Below, piece after piece: positions 7,733 to 16,821 of a stretch of DNA of 41,771 nt. Every line of letters begins with the position of its first letter. The stretch's first letter is position 1. Where the stretch lies: contig CAZBUK010000029.1 in NCBI GenBank assembly GCA_964495085.1, positions 1 to 41,771 on the forward strand, given 5' to 3'. A model generated the notes under the pieces. The model was not told the origin of the DNA. It searched no databases and saw only the letters and a program-made list of their open reading frames with translations. Position numbers and translations under genes: made by a program. This stretch comes from CAZBUK01 sp964495085. Its GTDB lineage: Bacteria > Bacteroidota > Ignavibacteria > T3Sed10-11.

Positions 7733-8788
7733 CTATTGCCTTTTCTTATCTTCGTCCTGTTCCAGTTTTCTCTTCATCGCGGTGAACTCAGCAAAGAATT
7801 CCGGCAGCTGCCTGATGACGGCCTCGATCCGGAGGGCTCTGCCGCGTTCTTTGGCCGGATAGCCGAAATACGTGGAGCCGGCTTTTGATATTCCTTTCGG
7901 TATGCCCGATTGCGCGCCTATGGTAACCCTGTCGGCGATCTCTAAATGACCGATAATGCCTACCTGGCCGGCGATAATGCAATTTTTCCCTATCTTGGTG
8001 CTGCCGGAAATTCCCGCCTGCGCCGCTATGACGGTATTCTCCCCGACAACGACATTATGGGCAATCTGAATTAAATTATCAAGTTTGACTCCCCGGCAGA
8101 TCCGGGTCTCCCCCATCGTAGCGCGGTCGAGCGAGCAGTTGGAGCCGATCTCGACGTCGTCCTCGATCACGACGATGCCCGTCTGCGGGATCTTCTCGTA
8201 GGAGCCGTCGCTCTTCGGACTGAAACCGAAACCGTCGCTCCCGACAACGGTACCCGAATGAATGATCGTTCGGGCTCCGATCCTGCATCCGTAATTGACC
8301 GTAACATTCGGATACAGCAGAGTATCCTCGCCGATCTGTACGTTGTCTCCGATGACGGTGCCATGGCCGATCCGGGCGCCGGCGGCGAGCTGAGCATGTT
8401 CACCGATCACAACATGCGCACCGATGCGTACGTCGTTACCGATCCGTGCGGTTTCCGGGATGACGGCGGAGGGGTGAATTCCGCGCGGAACGATTTCCGG
8501 CGGCGGATTGAAGAGGCGCAGGACCAGTATGAACGCCGCATACGGATCGGCGACGCGCAGAAATGCCGGTCGTCTGATGCTCTGTGAAGGGGTTTCGATG
8601 ACGTGATGCAGGTCGATGATTACTGCTGAAGCCGTCGTCGTTGCGAGATACCTGGCATATTTCGGATTGGCGATGAATGTGATATCGCCTTCGCCCGCCT
8701 CCTCGATCTTCGCCACATTCCGAATTGTAACTCCGCCGTCGCCGGTCACTTCGGCATTGATTTGTTGAGCGATCTCATTGACGGTCAT
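7733..8788 (-). CDS. lpxD: UDP-3-O-(3-hydroxyacyl)glucosamine N-acyltransferase
   Basis: LpxD adds the second hydroxyacyl chain, to the 2-amino group, in lipid A synthesis. The 351-residue protein has the N-terminal uridine-binding domain (1 to about 100), a long series of hexapeptide repeats (about 105-305, with GSDGFGFSPKSDGSYEKIPQ and the IQIAHNVVVGENTVIAAQ segment carrying the expected catalytic His) and a short charged C-terminal helix. It starts 12 bp after an ompH gene and is followed 9 bp later by lpxC-fabZ, so it is part of the same transcript. Confidence 0.97.
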   Translation of the reverse strand: MTVNEIAQQINAEVTGDGGVTIRNVAKIEEAGEGDITFIANPKYARYLATTTASAVIIDLHHVIETPSQSIRRPAFLRVADPYAAFILVLRLFNPPPEIVPRGIHPSAVIPETARIGNDVRIGAHVVIGEHAQLAAGARIGHGTVIGDNVQIGEDTLLYPNVTVNYGCRIGARTIIHSGTVVGSDGFGFSPKSDGSYEKIPQTGIVVIEDDVEIGSNCSLDRATMGETRICRGVKLDNLIQIAHNVVVGENTVIAAQAGISGSTKIGKNCIIAGQVGIIGHLEIADRVTIGAQSGIPKGISKAGSTYFGYPAKERGRALRIEAVIRQLPEFFAEFTAMKRKLEQDEDKKRQ

Positions 8789-8800
8789 ATGGTCGGAGGA

Positions 8801-9316
8801 TTATTGCATATCGATAACGCGTTGGAGTATCCTCTGGGTCAGATCGTGCTTTTCGTCGGCGTACATGAGGAGAATATCGCCGCTCTGATCGAGAATGTAA
8901 TCGTACTGTTCTTCGACGGCAAGCTCGCGGATGGCGAGAAAGATCCGGTCCTGAACCGGCCGGATAAGCTCCTCCTGTTTCTGAAACAGCTCGCCGTTCT
9001 GTCCGAATTTCAGGTTGCGGAAATCGGCGATCTGCCGGTCGAGTTCCATGAGCTGGCGTTCGACGTCCGACCTGCGCTGATCGGTCATGATCAGCTTCAT
9101 CCTGTCGTATTCCTCGTACTGCGTCTGCCAGTCGCGCTGCATTTCCTGAAGCTCGTTCTGCCATTCTCCAACCAGCTCATCGAGCTGCCGCTGCGCCTCG
9201 CGCGCTTCGGGGAGTTGTTCCATAATGGCTTCGGAATTGATGTAGCCGATTTTCATCTGCGCTGCCAGCGATACCGGCAGAAGAAGTGCGAACAGGAAAA
9301 GTAGGTTTCGTTTCAT
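8801..9316 (-). CDS. OmpH/Skp-family periplasmic chaperone, second copy
   Basis: A 171-residue Skp-like protein. A signal peptide (MKRNLLFLFALLLPVSLAAQ) precedes IGYINSEAIMEQLPEAREAQ, the start of the OmpH domain, followed by a long alpha-helical hairpin rich in Q, E and R. Skp trimers hold unfolded outer-membrane proteins in the periplasm for the BAM complex. The ATG at 9316 is chosen because the signal peptide begins there. It is the downstream partner of a close paralogue (9419-9979) and precedes lpxD by 12 bp. Confidence 0.93.
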   Translation of the reverse strand: MKRNLLFLFALLLPVSLAAQMKIGYINSEAIMEQLPEAREAQRQLDELVGEWQNELQEMQRDWQTQYEEYDRMKLIMTDQRRSDVERQLMELDRQIADFRNLKFGQNGELFQKQEELIRPVQDRIFLAIRELAVEEQYDYILDQSGDILLMYADEKHDLTQRILQRVIDMQ

Positions 9317-9418
9317 AATGGTTGAAAGTTTCAATAGGTAAGGTGACGAATGTAACTCATGTATGCTGAACAGGCATGCGGCGCACCGCATAAAAATTAG
9401 CTCCGATGCATTAACGAT

Positions 9419-9979
9419 TCAATTCCCCCCGCGCTTGAGTATATCGAGAACTTTAAAGGTGATATCGAATCTCGGTTTCGCGTAGAGCAGAACCGGGACT
9501 TCATCGGTCTTATCCAGCACGACGTCGAGATTTTCGCTCGTCGCAACCGATTCGATTGCATTGAGAATCTTTTCGCGTATAGGGCGGAAAATGCGTTCCT
9601 GCTCGGCAGTTATTTGTCCACCCTGTCCGAATTTTTCACGCTGATACTGATTGATCTGCTGCTCGAGCTCGACCAACTCCTGCTGGGCTTCAACGCGCGC
9701 AGGTTCCGTCATCATCGCCTGCTTCTGCTGATAGTCCTCGTAACGGTTCTGGAGATCCTCGATCTTCCCTCGCAGCTCATTCTCCCACCCCTGTACCACA
9801 CCCTCGAGCTGCCGTTGGGCCCGTTGCGCTTCTTCAAATTGTGCCATGATCACGCTCGAGCTCACGAATCCGAAACGTAATTGCTGCGCATCGACCGGCT
9901 GCAGGAAAGCCAGCGCGAGCACGCAAGCCGTCAGAATGATGATCGATCCGGTGCGACGAAGAGAAATTTTTTTGTCCAC
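9419..9979 (-). CDS. OmpH/Skp-family periplasmic chaperone, first copy
   Basis: This 186-residue protein has a signal peptide ending near PVDAQQ, then LRFGFVSSSVIMAQFEEAQR and a predicted coiled-coil arm (about 55-120) with repeated Q/E/R, like Skp. The GTG start is preceded by AGAGG at a suitable distance. It shares the plan and several segments (EAQRAQRQLE, KFGQ/G) with the next gene, so the two arose by tandem duplication. Position directly after bamA, the beta-barrel assembly pore, fits a chaperone feeding substrates to it. Confidence 0.93.
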   Translation of the reverse strand: MDKKISLRRTGSIIILTACVLALAFLQPVDAQQLRFGFVSSSVIMAQFEEAQRAQRQLEGVVQGWENELRGKIEDLQNRYEDYQQKQAMMTEPARVEAQQELVELEQQINQYQREKFGQGGQITAEQERIFRPIREKILNAIESVATSENLDVVLDKTDEVPVLLYAKPRFDITFKVLDILKRGGN

Positions 9980-10037
9980 GTTGATCCTCTGCTTGATTGG
10001 TGATGTATACTGTAGTCTGTGTTACACTTTGAACTCG

Positions 10038-12413
10038 TTAATTCAATGTCCTGCCGAACTGGAAGTGGAACTTCCATCCGTCGGGACTGCCGTTCCTCGG
10101 ATAGACGTCGTCGAATCCGTACGCATAATCGAATCCGATCATACCGAGCGGTTGCACGAGCATCCTGACGCCGAAACCCGCCGAGCGTTTCAGATCGCCG
10201 AAATCCGTGGTTTTGAAATCTGGCCATACGTTGCCGGCCTCGGCGAAGGCCAACAGGAAGATCGGTATCGGATTCAGTGTCGGCGCGAAACGCAGCTCGA
10301 GCGTGTGAATCGCCATCGCCTTTCCGCCGATTTCCTGGGCGTTTTGCAGGGGACCGATCTTACGGTCCTCGTATCCGCGGAGCGGCGTCACGTTGAACTG
10401 ACCGATGCCCGTCCCACCCATAAAGTAAAGTTCGAGGGGCGGAATTCTGGTATCTTCATTGAACGGGAAGAGAAAGGCCGTCTTTGTTTTAGCGGCTAAC
10501 GCCCACTTGCGGGAATTAAACACGGGAGTATACCAGGATGCATTGAAGGTATGCCGGTGAAATTCTACCGTGCCGGGGAGCAGCGGACCGCCCGCAAGCT
10601 CGGTCGTTATCGAAACATCCGATCCTGAAGCCGGGAAGATCGGATTGTCGATACTGTTCCTTCCTATTATCTGCGTTATGCTGAACTGTGTGGTGACGCC
10701 TTCGAGATATATACCCTGGCCTCTTATAACGTCGTTGCGCTGGCCGCGCACGATCCAATCCCCCCTGAAGTAATCGTCGGGCCATGAGAACCTGCGTCCG
10801 ATCCTGACGGATCCGCCGGTCTGCCGGAGGTCGTACACCCATGTATATCTCGTGTCGTACACGTTGACGCCGAAGAGCGTCGGTGTATTATAGAGCCATG
10901 GCTCGGTGAAGGAGATCGAGAATGTCCGGTAGGTCCCCGCTTCCCCGAACTGCCAGTCGAAGGAGAGCAGCTGGCCGGCCCCGCCACGAAAAGGTCTTCT
11001 CACATCGAAATTATTAAAGCTGAGGCCGAGCCCTCCGGTGAATCCCCACCCTTGCGCGTACCCGACCGACGCGTTGAAGGTGTCGCTCGATTTTTCCTCC
11101 AGACTGTACAGAATATTGACCGTCTCATCGTCGACAAGGTACTGATCCGGAGTCATGGCTTCGGGATTGAAATAATTCAACTGCTGCAGCTCGCGGAGAC
11201 TCCGCATGATGTTCTGCCGGGAATAATAATCCCCCGGCCGCGTGTAGAGCGAACGCCGAATGACGTTCTCACGGGTTTTGGCATTTCCCCGGACGAGTAC
11301 CTGGCCAATGCGGAACTGATTATTTTCACGGACGCGGATAATGAGGTCGATGCTGTCGGGGGCTACACGGACCTCTTCGGGCTCGGCGTTGAAGGCGAGG
11401 TATCCGTTATCGACGTAAAGGGACGCAACGTCTGACTGGTTCTGGTTAAAATACATGTTCTGTTCGAACCGTTCGGTATTATACACGTCGCCCTTCGAAA
11501 ATCCGAGACGCGCATCCAGATCGTGGTCGGGATAGACCGTATTCCCGACCCAGTTTATATCCCTGATATAGTATCGCGGACCTTCATGTACCTTCACATA
11601 CACATACATATCCGATCCGTCGTACACGATCGAGTCGCCGATGACCTCGGCGTCCCTGAAACCTTCCTTCTTATAATACTGAATAACCTTGTCCTTCCCT
11701 TCTGCGAATTTCGTGCGGTCGAACCGGCCTCTCGTCCAAAATTTCCACCATCGTTTTGTTCCGACGCCGAGTCTGCCCCTGAGCCTCCGGTCGCTTACCT
11801 CAACGTTTCCGTCGAAAACCACGCCGCGCACCCGGATATCGTCCCCTTCGACGATCGTAAACCGGAGGACGACCCTGTTCACGCCTGCATCGGGTGCATC
11901 AACAAGTTCCGGGGTGATTTCCGCAAGTATCCTCCCCCGCTCGGTATACTCCTTTTTGATCGACTCGACAAACCGGTTCAGATCAGGCGAGGTTACCACC
12001 TGGCCGCGGGATATCGAAACCGCGTTCCGAAGGTCTCTCTCTTTCACTTTGGCGTTCCCGACAAACTCGATGCGTTCGAGCCGGGGATGCTCCTCGACTT
12101 TGATGACCAGATAGATGCCGTCGGTCGTACGGCTCTCGATCTCGATAGCGATGTTCCGGAATATTCTAAGGGCGTGGAGCTGTCTGATCGCCTGTGGGAA
12201 CCTATCGCCCGGGATGGTCACCTCATCGCCGGTGCGGAGACCGGAGTTTGCGATTATCGCAGAAGCGTCCGAGGTCCGGTTCCCCTCTACGGTAATACCG
12301 AGAATGCGGAAACGTTCGGGTTGTTGATCCTGCGAGACTGCAAGTTGAGAAAGACCTGATAACAATACGAAAAGGAGAGCAAAAAAAGAAAGAAGGGGCC
12401 GGCGGAATTTCAC
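10038..12413 (-). CDS. bamA: Outer-membrane protein assembly factor BamA (Omp85)
   Basis: BamA folds and inserts beta-barrel proteins into the outer membrane. From the chosen GTG the protein has 791 residues: a signal peptide (KFRRPLLSFFALLFVLLSG...), five POTRA-like repeats (about 30-400, seen as repeated FxGNxxVxxxxLR patterns), and a C-terminal 16-strand barrel with the conserved LRGYEDRKIG motif (VRGF-type, lid loop 6) about 100 residues from the end. The GTG at 12413 is 11 bp past the uppS stop and places the signal peptide at the N-terminus. A longer GTG start at 12473 would overlap uppS. It is followed by the two chaperone genes. Confidence 0.96.
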   Translation of the reverse strand: MKFRRPLLSFFALLFVLLSGLSQLAVSQDQQPERFRILGITVEGNRTSDASAIIANSGLRTGDEVTIPGDRFPQAIRQLHALRIFRNIAIEIESRTTDGIYLVIKVEEHPRLERIEFVGNAKVKERDLRNAVSISRGQVVTSPDLNRFVESIKKEYTERGRILAEITPELVDAPDAGVNRVVLRFTIVEGDDIRVRGVVFDGNVEVSDRRLRGRLGVGTKRWWKFWTRGRFDRTKFAEGKDKVIQYYKKEGFRDAEVIGDSIVYDGSDMYVYVKVHEGPRYYIRDINWVGNTVYPDHDLDARLGFSKGDVYNTERFEQNMYFNQNQSDVASLYVDNGYLAFNAEPEEVRVAPDSIDLIIRVRENNQFRIGQVLVRGNAKTRENVIRRSLYTRPGDYYSRQNIMRSLRELQQLNYFNPEAMTPDQYLVDDETVNILYSLEEKSSDTFNASVGYAQGWGFTGGLGLSFNNFDVRRPFRGGAGQLLSFDWQFGEAGTYRTFSISFTEPWLYNTPTLFGVNVYDTRYTWVYDLRQTGGSVRIGRRFSWPDDYFRGDWIVRGQRNDVIRGQGIYLEGVTTQFSITQIIGRNSIDNPIFPASGSDVSITTELAGGPLLPGTVEFHRHTFNASWYTPVFNSRKWALAAKTKTAFLFPFNEDTRIPPLELYFMGGTGIGQFNVTPLRGYEDRKIGPLQNAQEIGGKAMAIHTLELRFAPTLNPIPIFLLAFAEAGNVWPDFKTTDFGDLKRSAGFGVRMLVQPLGMIGFDYAYGFDDVYPRNGSPDGWKFHFQFGRTLN

Positions 12414-12423
12414 TTCAGTACAA

Positions 12424-13266
12424 TTACGCTCCTGATACAGTGTGGAATAATTTTTCGGCAAAACTCTTCTCACCTCCGTTTTTCCTCATTCTGAGTTGTT
12501 CACTTACCATGCCGAAGCGCCGTTCGCGGTGCTGGAAATCTCTGATCGCATCGTACAGATGAATCCGCCGGAACTCGGGCCAGAACATCGGGCTGATATA
12601 GAGCTCCGCATAGGCGAGTTGCCACAGCAGAAAGTTACTAACGCGGTACTCTCCACCCGACCTGATCAGCAGATCGGGTTCGGGCATACCCGTCGTCGTT
12701 AAGTGATCGCCGACGATTTTCTCATCGATATCTTCGATGTGAAGTTCGGCTTTCTGGATCTTTCGCGCTATCTCTCTGAACGCCTGCACGATTTCCCAGC
12801 GACCGCTGTAGCTCAGTGCAAGATTCAGGGTCAATCCGGTATTATCTTTCGTAAGCTTGATCGCATCCTGAAGTTCCTTGTAGACGGCTTTCGGCAGCTG
12901 GTCGATATCGCCGATGGTCGTGAGGCGCACATTGTTTTTATGGAGACGGTCGGTCTCATCCTTCAGCGCGCCGAGCAAGAGCCGCATCAGGGTCGAGACC
13001 TCGTCCTGCGGGCGTTTCCAATTTTCGGTTGAAAACGCGTAGAGGGTCAGGTAACCGACTCCGATTTGTCCGCACGCTTCGACGATATCACGAACCGAAT
13101 TCACCCCCTCACGATGGCCGGCTACTCTTGGTAAAGAACGTTGTTTTGCCCATCGACCGTTCCCATCCATAATTATTGCAATGTGTTTTGGGATCTCGCC
13201 CGAGGCTCGCAACTCATTCTGTACCTTTTTATCTTCCGATGACGGAAGATTATTGCCTTCTGACAC
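12424..13266 (-). CDS. uppS: Isoprenyl transferase (undecaprenyl diphosphate synthase)
   Basis: A cis-prenyltransferase that makes the C55 carrier lipid for peptidoglycan and surface glycans. The hallmark HIAIIMDGNGRWAK with the catalytic Asp lies near 28-40, followed by REGVNSVRDI, LTLYAFSTENWKRP and, near the C-terminus, PEPDLLIRSGGEYRVSNFL. At 280 residues it is slightly long because of an N-terminal extension of about 25 residues from the GTG start; no internal start is better. It is the first gene of the minus-strand envelope operon, with a candidate promoter at 13324-13352. Confidence 0.95.
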   Translation of the reverse strand: MSEGNNLPSSEDKKVQNELRASGEIPKHIAIIMDGNGRWAKQRSLPRVAGHREGVNSVRDIVEACGQIGVGYLTLYAFSTENWKRPQDEVSTLMRLLLGALKDETDRLHKNNVRLTTIGDIDQLPKAVYKELQDAIKLTKDNTGLTLNLALSYSGRWEIVQAFREIARKIQKAELHIEDIDEKIVGDHLTTTGMPEPDLLIRSGGEYRVSNFLLWQLAYAELYISPMFWPEFRRIHLYDAIRDFQHRERRFGMVSEQLRMRKNGGEKSFAEKLFHTVSGA

Positions 13267-13323
13267 GATTTTGCGTACCGTATAATTTCCGACTATTCAG
13301 TCATGCATAACACACGAAAGCTA

Positions 13324-13352
13324 AAATTAAGACATTTAAGAGGAAAAGTCAA
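13324..13352 (-). promoter_or_regulatory. Candidate sigma-70-type promoter for uppS-bamA operon
   Basis: On the minus strand TTGACT (13352-13347) is followed after 17 bases by TAATTT (13329-13324). The -35 is close to consensus; the -10 is weak. It lies about 60 bp upstream of the uppS start, in the divergent gap facing ybaB. Confidence 0.45.
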
Positions 13353-13429
13353 GAAATCGTGCAAAGCATAATTCCCGTAACTTATTGATTTTAAAATGTT
13401 TTATGCAGATTACTCACCCGCTCCCTCGT

Positions 13430-13458
13430 TTGACTTTGGCGGTCGTAATATCTATATT
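13430..13458 (+). promoter_or_regulatory. Sigma-70-type promoter for ybaB-recR series
   Basis: TTGACT at 13430-13435, a 17-base spacer and TATATT at 13453-13458 give a near-consensus housekeeping promoter. Transcription would begin near 13465, leaving a leader of about 75 bases before ybaB. Confidence 0.65.
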
Positions 13459-13540
13459 TTTTCTCTGATTTCGTACATTGTTTGACGATTTAAGCATAAA
13501 ATAGTTCCGTCTATTTATACCCAAATTCGAAAGGTTTGCC

Positions 13541-13879
13541 ATGAAAGGGATACCCGGAATGCAGAATATCATGAAACAGGTCCAGCAAATGCAGGAAAAA
13601 ATGAGCAAGGTGCAGGAGCAGCTGGTACACAAGACGGTAACCGCCGAAGCGGGCGGCGGGATGGTTAAAGTGACGGCAAACGGAAAACAACAGATCATAA
13701 AGATCGAAATGGAAAAAGAGGTTGTGAACGCCGACGATATCGAGATGCTGGAGGACCTCATCGTCGCTGCAGCCAACAAAGCGCTCGAAGAAGCGAACGC
13801 ACTGGCACAGGAGGAGATGTCGAAGGTAACCAGCGGCATGCTTCCGAATATTCCGGGATTGAAACTTCCCGGCTTATGA
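13541..13879 (+). CDS. YbaB/EbfC nucleoid-associated protein
   Basis: A 112-residue member of the YbaB/EbfC family, small dimeric DNA-binding proteins of the nucleoid. It begins MKGIPGMQNIMKQVQQMQEK, then the conserved core GGGMVKVTANGKQQIIKIE and DIEMLEDLIVAAANKALEEA, and ends in a short glycine/proline-rich tail. It precedes recR by about 110 bp on the same strand, the usual ybaB-recR pairing in bacteria. Confidence 0.95.
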   Translation: MKGIPGMQNIMKQVQQMQEKMSKVQEQLVHKTVTAEAGGGMVKVTANGKQQIIKIEMEKEVVNADDIEMLEDLIVAAANKALEEANALAQEEMSKVTSGMLPNIPGLKLPGL

Positions 13880-13987
13880 TCGAGATGCCGGCGGCAGCCA
13901 TGCTCCGCCTCCGGATCCCTTTTTCATGTACCATTTCATATGCATATTTCCCCGGCCAGGCCTTTTATCCCGTTCGCGATCGGCGCT

Positions 13988-14605
13988 ATGATCCACACAT
14001 CTCAGACAATCGAAAGAGTAATCGAACATTTTTCGAAACTTCCCGGAATCGGCCATAAAACCGCACAGCGGCTTGCGCTGTTTATCCTGAAATTGCCGAA
14101 AGAAGACGTCCGTTCCCTGGCCGAGTCGCTGATACACCTGAAGGAGAAGGTAGGTTACTGTACGATCTGTTCGAATATCACCGAGACGGATCCTTGCGCC
14201 ATCTGCAGCAATCCGAAACGGGACGCCTCTATAATATGCGTGGTCGAGGAGCCGAAAGATGTGCTCGCGGTTGAGCGAACCAACGAATTCCGCGGTCTCT
14301 ATCACGTGCTCGGCGGCTCCATTTCCCCGCTCGACGGAATAGGTCCGGAAGATCTGAAAATAAAGGAACTTGTACACCGCGTCGACGACAGACAACAAAA
14401 GGCCGGCGAATCGCTGCAGGAAATAATCCTCGCACTCGATCCGAACATTGAAGGCGAGACAACCACGATTTATCTGAGTAAATTATTGAAGCCGTTCGGA
14501 ATCAAGATCACCAGAATCGCCCGAGGACTCCCGATCGGCAGCGACCTCGAGTTCGCCGACGAAGCCACGCTCGCCCGGGCGCTCGAAGGCCGAGTTCTGG
14601 TGTGA
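13988..14605 (+). CDS. recR: Recombination mediator RecR
   Basis: RecR works with RecF/RecO to load RecA at single-strand gaps. From the ATG at 13988 it has 205 residues, the family length: helix-hairpin-helix LPGIGHKTAQRLAL, a C4 zinc finger (CTICSNITETDPCAICSNP), and a TOPRIM domain with VVEEPKDVLAVERT and LALDPNIEGETTTIYL. An ATG 48 bp upstream would add a non-conserved extension. Seven bases separate its stop from the next gene. Confidence 0.95.
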   Translation: MIHTSQTIERVIEHFSKLPGIGHKTAQRLALFILKLPKEDVRSLAESLIHLKEKVGYCTICSNITETDPCAICSNPKRDASIICVVEEPKDVLAVERTNEFRGLYHVLGGSISPLDGIGPEDLKIKELVHRVDDRQQKAGESLQEIILALDPNIEGETTTIYLSKLLKPFGIKITRIARGLPIGSDLEFADEATLARALEGRVLV

Positions 14606-14612
14606 GACGTTT

Positions 14613-15230
14613 ATGACCGGATTCCCCACATACCGCTTCGTTAACCTGCGGATCGTTTTCACGGTAACGATACTGCTGAAACTGACTTCGTGCGATATAT
14701 TCGATCCCCGCTCGCCCGAAGATCCCCTGCAGACCAGAAGCTCCTTCCGTCCGGCTACTACCGCTGAAATCGTCATCGATAATTTCACCGGAGCGATTTC
14801 AGAACGGAACACCCAAAACTATATTCTGTGCTTCGCCGATCCCGACCTGTCCGACCGCACGTTCGAATTTATTCCGACGCAGGACGCCATACGACAATAC
14901 GGGGGTTTATTCGACGAATGGGGAACCAGAGAAGAACGCAGCTATTTTGAGAATCTGTTATCCCGCGTACCCCAGCAGGCAACCATGCGCCTGGATCTCT
15001 CGCAGCCGCTCTTCGAATCGATGCAATCGGACTCGGCGGTCTACCGGGCAAACTATACCCTCACGGCGAATCATTCCGACGACGGATTCTCCTCCACGGT
15101 CTTCAGCGGAACGATGAGGCTTTCGCTCGCAACCGATCGCACGAACACATGGAGCATCCATCGCTGGACTGATCTGAAGTTCGAGGACACGCCTTCCTGG
15201 TCGGACGTCAAGGGACGATTTGTTAATTAA
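14613..15230 (+). CDS. NTF2-like lipoprotein, hypothetical
   Basis: A 205-residue protein with a lipoprotein signal peptide (lipobox LTSC at about 24-27), a short acidic/proline linker (DIFDPRSPEDP), then a compact alpha+beta domain starting EIVIDNFTGAISERNTQNY, which resembles NTF2/SnoaL-like cone folds. It ends with the strand segment WSIHRWTDL. I do not recognise a function. Similar proteins stand beside recR and ftsX in relatives as far as I recall. Seven bases separate it from recR and it precedes a second lipoprotein of the same layout, so the two are probably co-transcribed and act at the envelope. Confidence 0.8.
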   Translation: MTGFPTYRFVNLRIVFTVTILLKLTSCDIFDPRSPEDPLQTRSSFRPATTAEIVIDNFTGAISERNTQNYILCFADPDLSDRTFEFIPTQDAIRQYGGLFDEWGTREERSYFENLLSRVPQQATMRLDLSQPLFESMQSDSAVYRANYTLTANHSDDGFSSTVFSGTMRLSLATDRTNTWSIHRWTDLKFEDTPSWSDVKGRFVN

Positions 15231-15294
15231 AGCCGTAACCGGACGGCCCGACGCCGTCCAAATTTTCAAACGGAATGTTCGATTCAACTACCGT

Positions 15295-15825
15295 ATGCGA
15301 CAACCGAAGCCATCTATAGTACCGGCGATACTTTTCTCCGCCGCGATGCTCATCGTCATCGGCGGATGCGTCAATCCGTTCGCGCCGACACTGGACGACA
15401 CGGGGGGATTCGACAACGATCTGCTCGGCGATCAACGGACAGTCGAAGGAGTGTTCCAGATATTCCGGCTCTCCTACACGACGCAGGATACGCTGCTCTA
15501 CGGCAGATTGCTCGATAAGAACTTCATTTTCATGTACACAGATTGGGAACGCAGCATCGACGTATCCTGGGGAAGGGATGAGGACATCCGGGCGACGCAC
15601 CGCATGTTCATGAATGCACGCTCGATCGATCTTATCTGGAACGATATAATTTCGCAAACAGGCGATTCGCTCCGTACGACGATCCGGCGGTCGTTCAACC
15701 TGACGATATCCTTCAGTCCCGAGGATATCGTATCGGTCGGCGGCTATGCTAATCTTCAGCTTGAACGCGGAGACGCCGCGACTCCCTGGATTATTACACG
15801 CTGGCGCGATGAATCGAACTATTAA
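15295..15825 (+). CDS. NTF2-like lipoprotein, second copy, hypothetical
   Basis: A 176-residue lipoprotein from the ATG at 15295: signal peptide with lipobox VIGGC, a PFAPTLDDTGG linker, then a domain starting TVEGVFQIFRLSYTTQDTL and ending WIITRWRDES. The end pattern and size match the preceding lipoprotein, so both are probably members of one NTF2-like family despite low identity. A longer reading frame from a TTG at 15220 overlaps the upstream gene and lacks a signal peptide at its N-terminus. Function unknown; ftsX follows after 110 bp. Confidence 0.8.
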   Translation: MRQPKPSIVPAILFSAAMLIVIGGCVNPFAPTLDDTGGFDNDLLGDQRTVEGVFQIFRLSYTTQDTLLYGRLLDKNFIFMYTDWERSIDVSWGRDEDIRATHRMFMNARSIDLIWNDIISQTGDSLRTTIRRSFNLTISFSPEDIVSVGGYANLQLERGDAATPWIITRWRDESNY

Positions 15826-15935
15826 TACCCGCGCAGCGACGGGCCGTTCTTCGGCACAAGCGGAATGCTGCGAACCGCTCTTTTAATCCGAAGCCGTCCG
15901 ACTGAACACAGAAAGAAATCCGGCATATACCGACT

Positions 15936-16793
15936 ATGAGTTATATACTGAAGGAAGGCTTTTCAGGCTTTAGACGTGCGAAGTTGTCGACGATCATCTC
16001 TATCGTCACAGTCGCCATTTCCCTCATCCTCCTCGGCACGTTCACCATCATCTTTCTGAATCTGCATCAATTCGCCGAATCGGTCCGGAAAGAGATTCAA
16101 CTCGAAGTGTTTATTCATGACGCTTTCGCAGTCTCTCAGCATGCCGCGCTGCAATCGAGAATAGCGGCCATCCCGGGGGTCGGCGGGGTAAAATATATTT
16201 CAAAAGATGAGGCCGCCCGAATCTTCCAGCGTGACTTCGGCGAGGATATCCACAGCGTGCTCGATTTCAATCCGCTTCCCGCTTCCTATCAGATCTCGCT
16301 GGAACCCGAATACATTCATCCCGACTCCGTCGCAACGCTCGCCGCTGCGATACAGGAGTTGGAAGGAACCGACAGGGTCGTCTACGGCAAATCGCTGCTC
16401 GAGTTCCTGACCAGCCGCATTCAGACCTTCATAGCAGTCTCTGCCGGGGTCGGCATTTTACTCGGCATCTCGGCTATATTTCTCGTCTCGAATACGATCA
16501 GACTTACTATCTACGCGAAGCGGAAACTCATTCAGACGATGAGACTCGTCGGCGCAACACGCGGTTTCATCCGCAAACCGTTTCTCCTCGAAGGCTTCGT
16601 ACAGGGATTACTCGGGGGGGTTCTGGCGTTCGGCTGCATCTACGGCGCGCTCTTCCTCATGCAGCGAAGGCTTCCCGAAACGCTGAACTCCGTGGTCGAC
16701 CCCGACCTGCAATTTTACGCCGCGATTCTGCTCGTCGGCTCGTGTCTGGGATTGCTCGGCAGCGCCGTTTCGATCAGACGATTCCTGAAGTGA
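15936..16793 (+). CDS. ftsX: Cell-division ABC-type permease FtsX
   Basis: FtsX is the membrane half of the FtsEX complex, which couples division to peptidoglycan hydrolase activation. The 285-residue protein has four transmembrane segments (about 20-45, 170-190, 218-240, 258-280) and a large extracytoplasmic domain between the first two. The start (EGFSGFRRAKLSTIISIVTV) and the segment TIRLTIYAKRKLIQTMRLVGATRGFIRKPFLLEG are typical. No ftsE lies in this window; in this part of the tree ftsE and ftsX are often apart. Confidence 0.93.
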   Translation: MSYILKEGFSGFRRAKLSTIISIVTVAISLILLGTFTIIFLNLHQFAESVRKEIQLEVFIHDAFAVSQHAALQSRIAAIPGVGGVKYISKDEAARIFQRDFGEDIHSVLDFNPLPASYQISLEPEYIHPDSVATLAAAIQELEGTDRVVYGKSLLEFLTSRIQTFIAVSAGVGILLGISAIFLVSNTIRLTIYAKRKLIQTMRLVGATRGFIRKPFLLEGFVQGLLGGVLAFGCIYGALFLMQRRLPETLNSVVDPDLQFYAAILLVGSCLGLLGSAVSIRRFLK

Positions 16794-16821
16794 TTGTTCT
16801 CATATACACGTGATATACCAT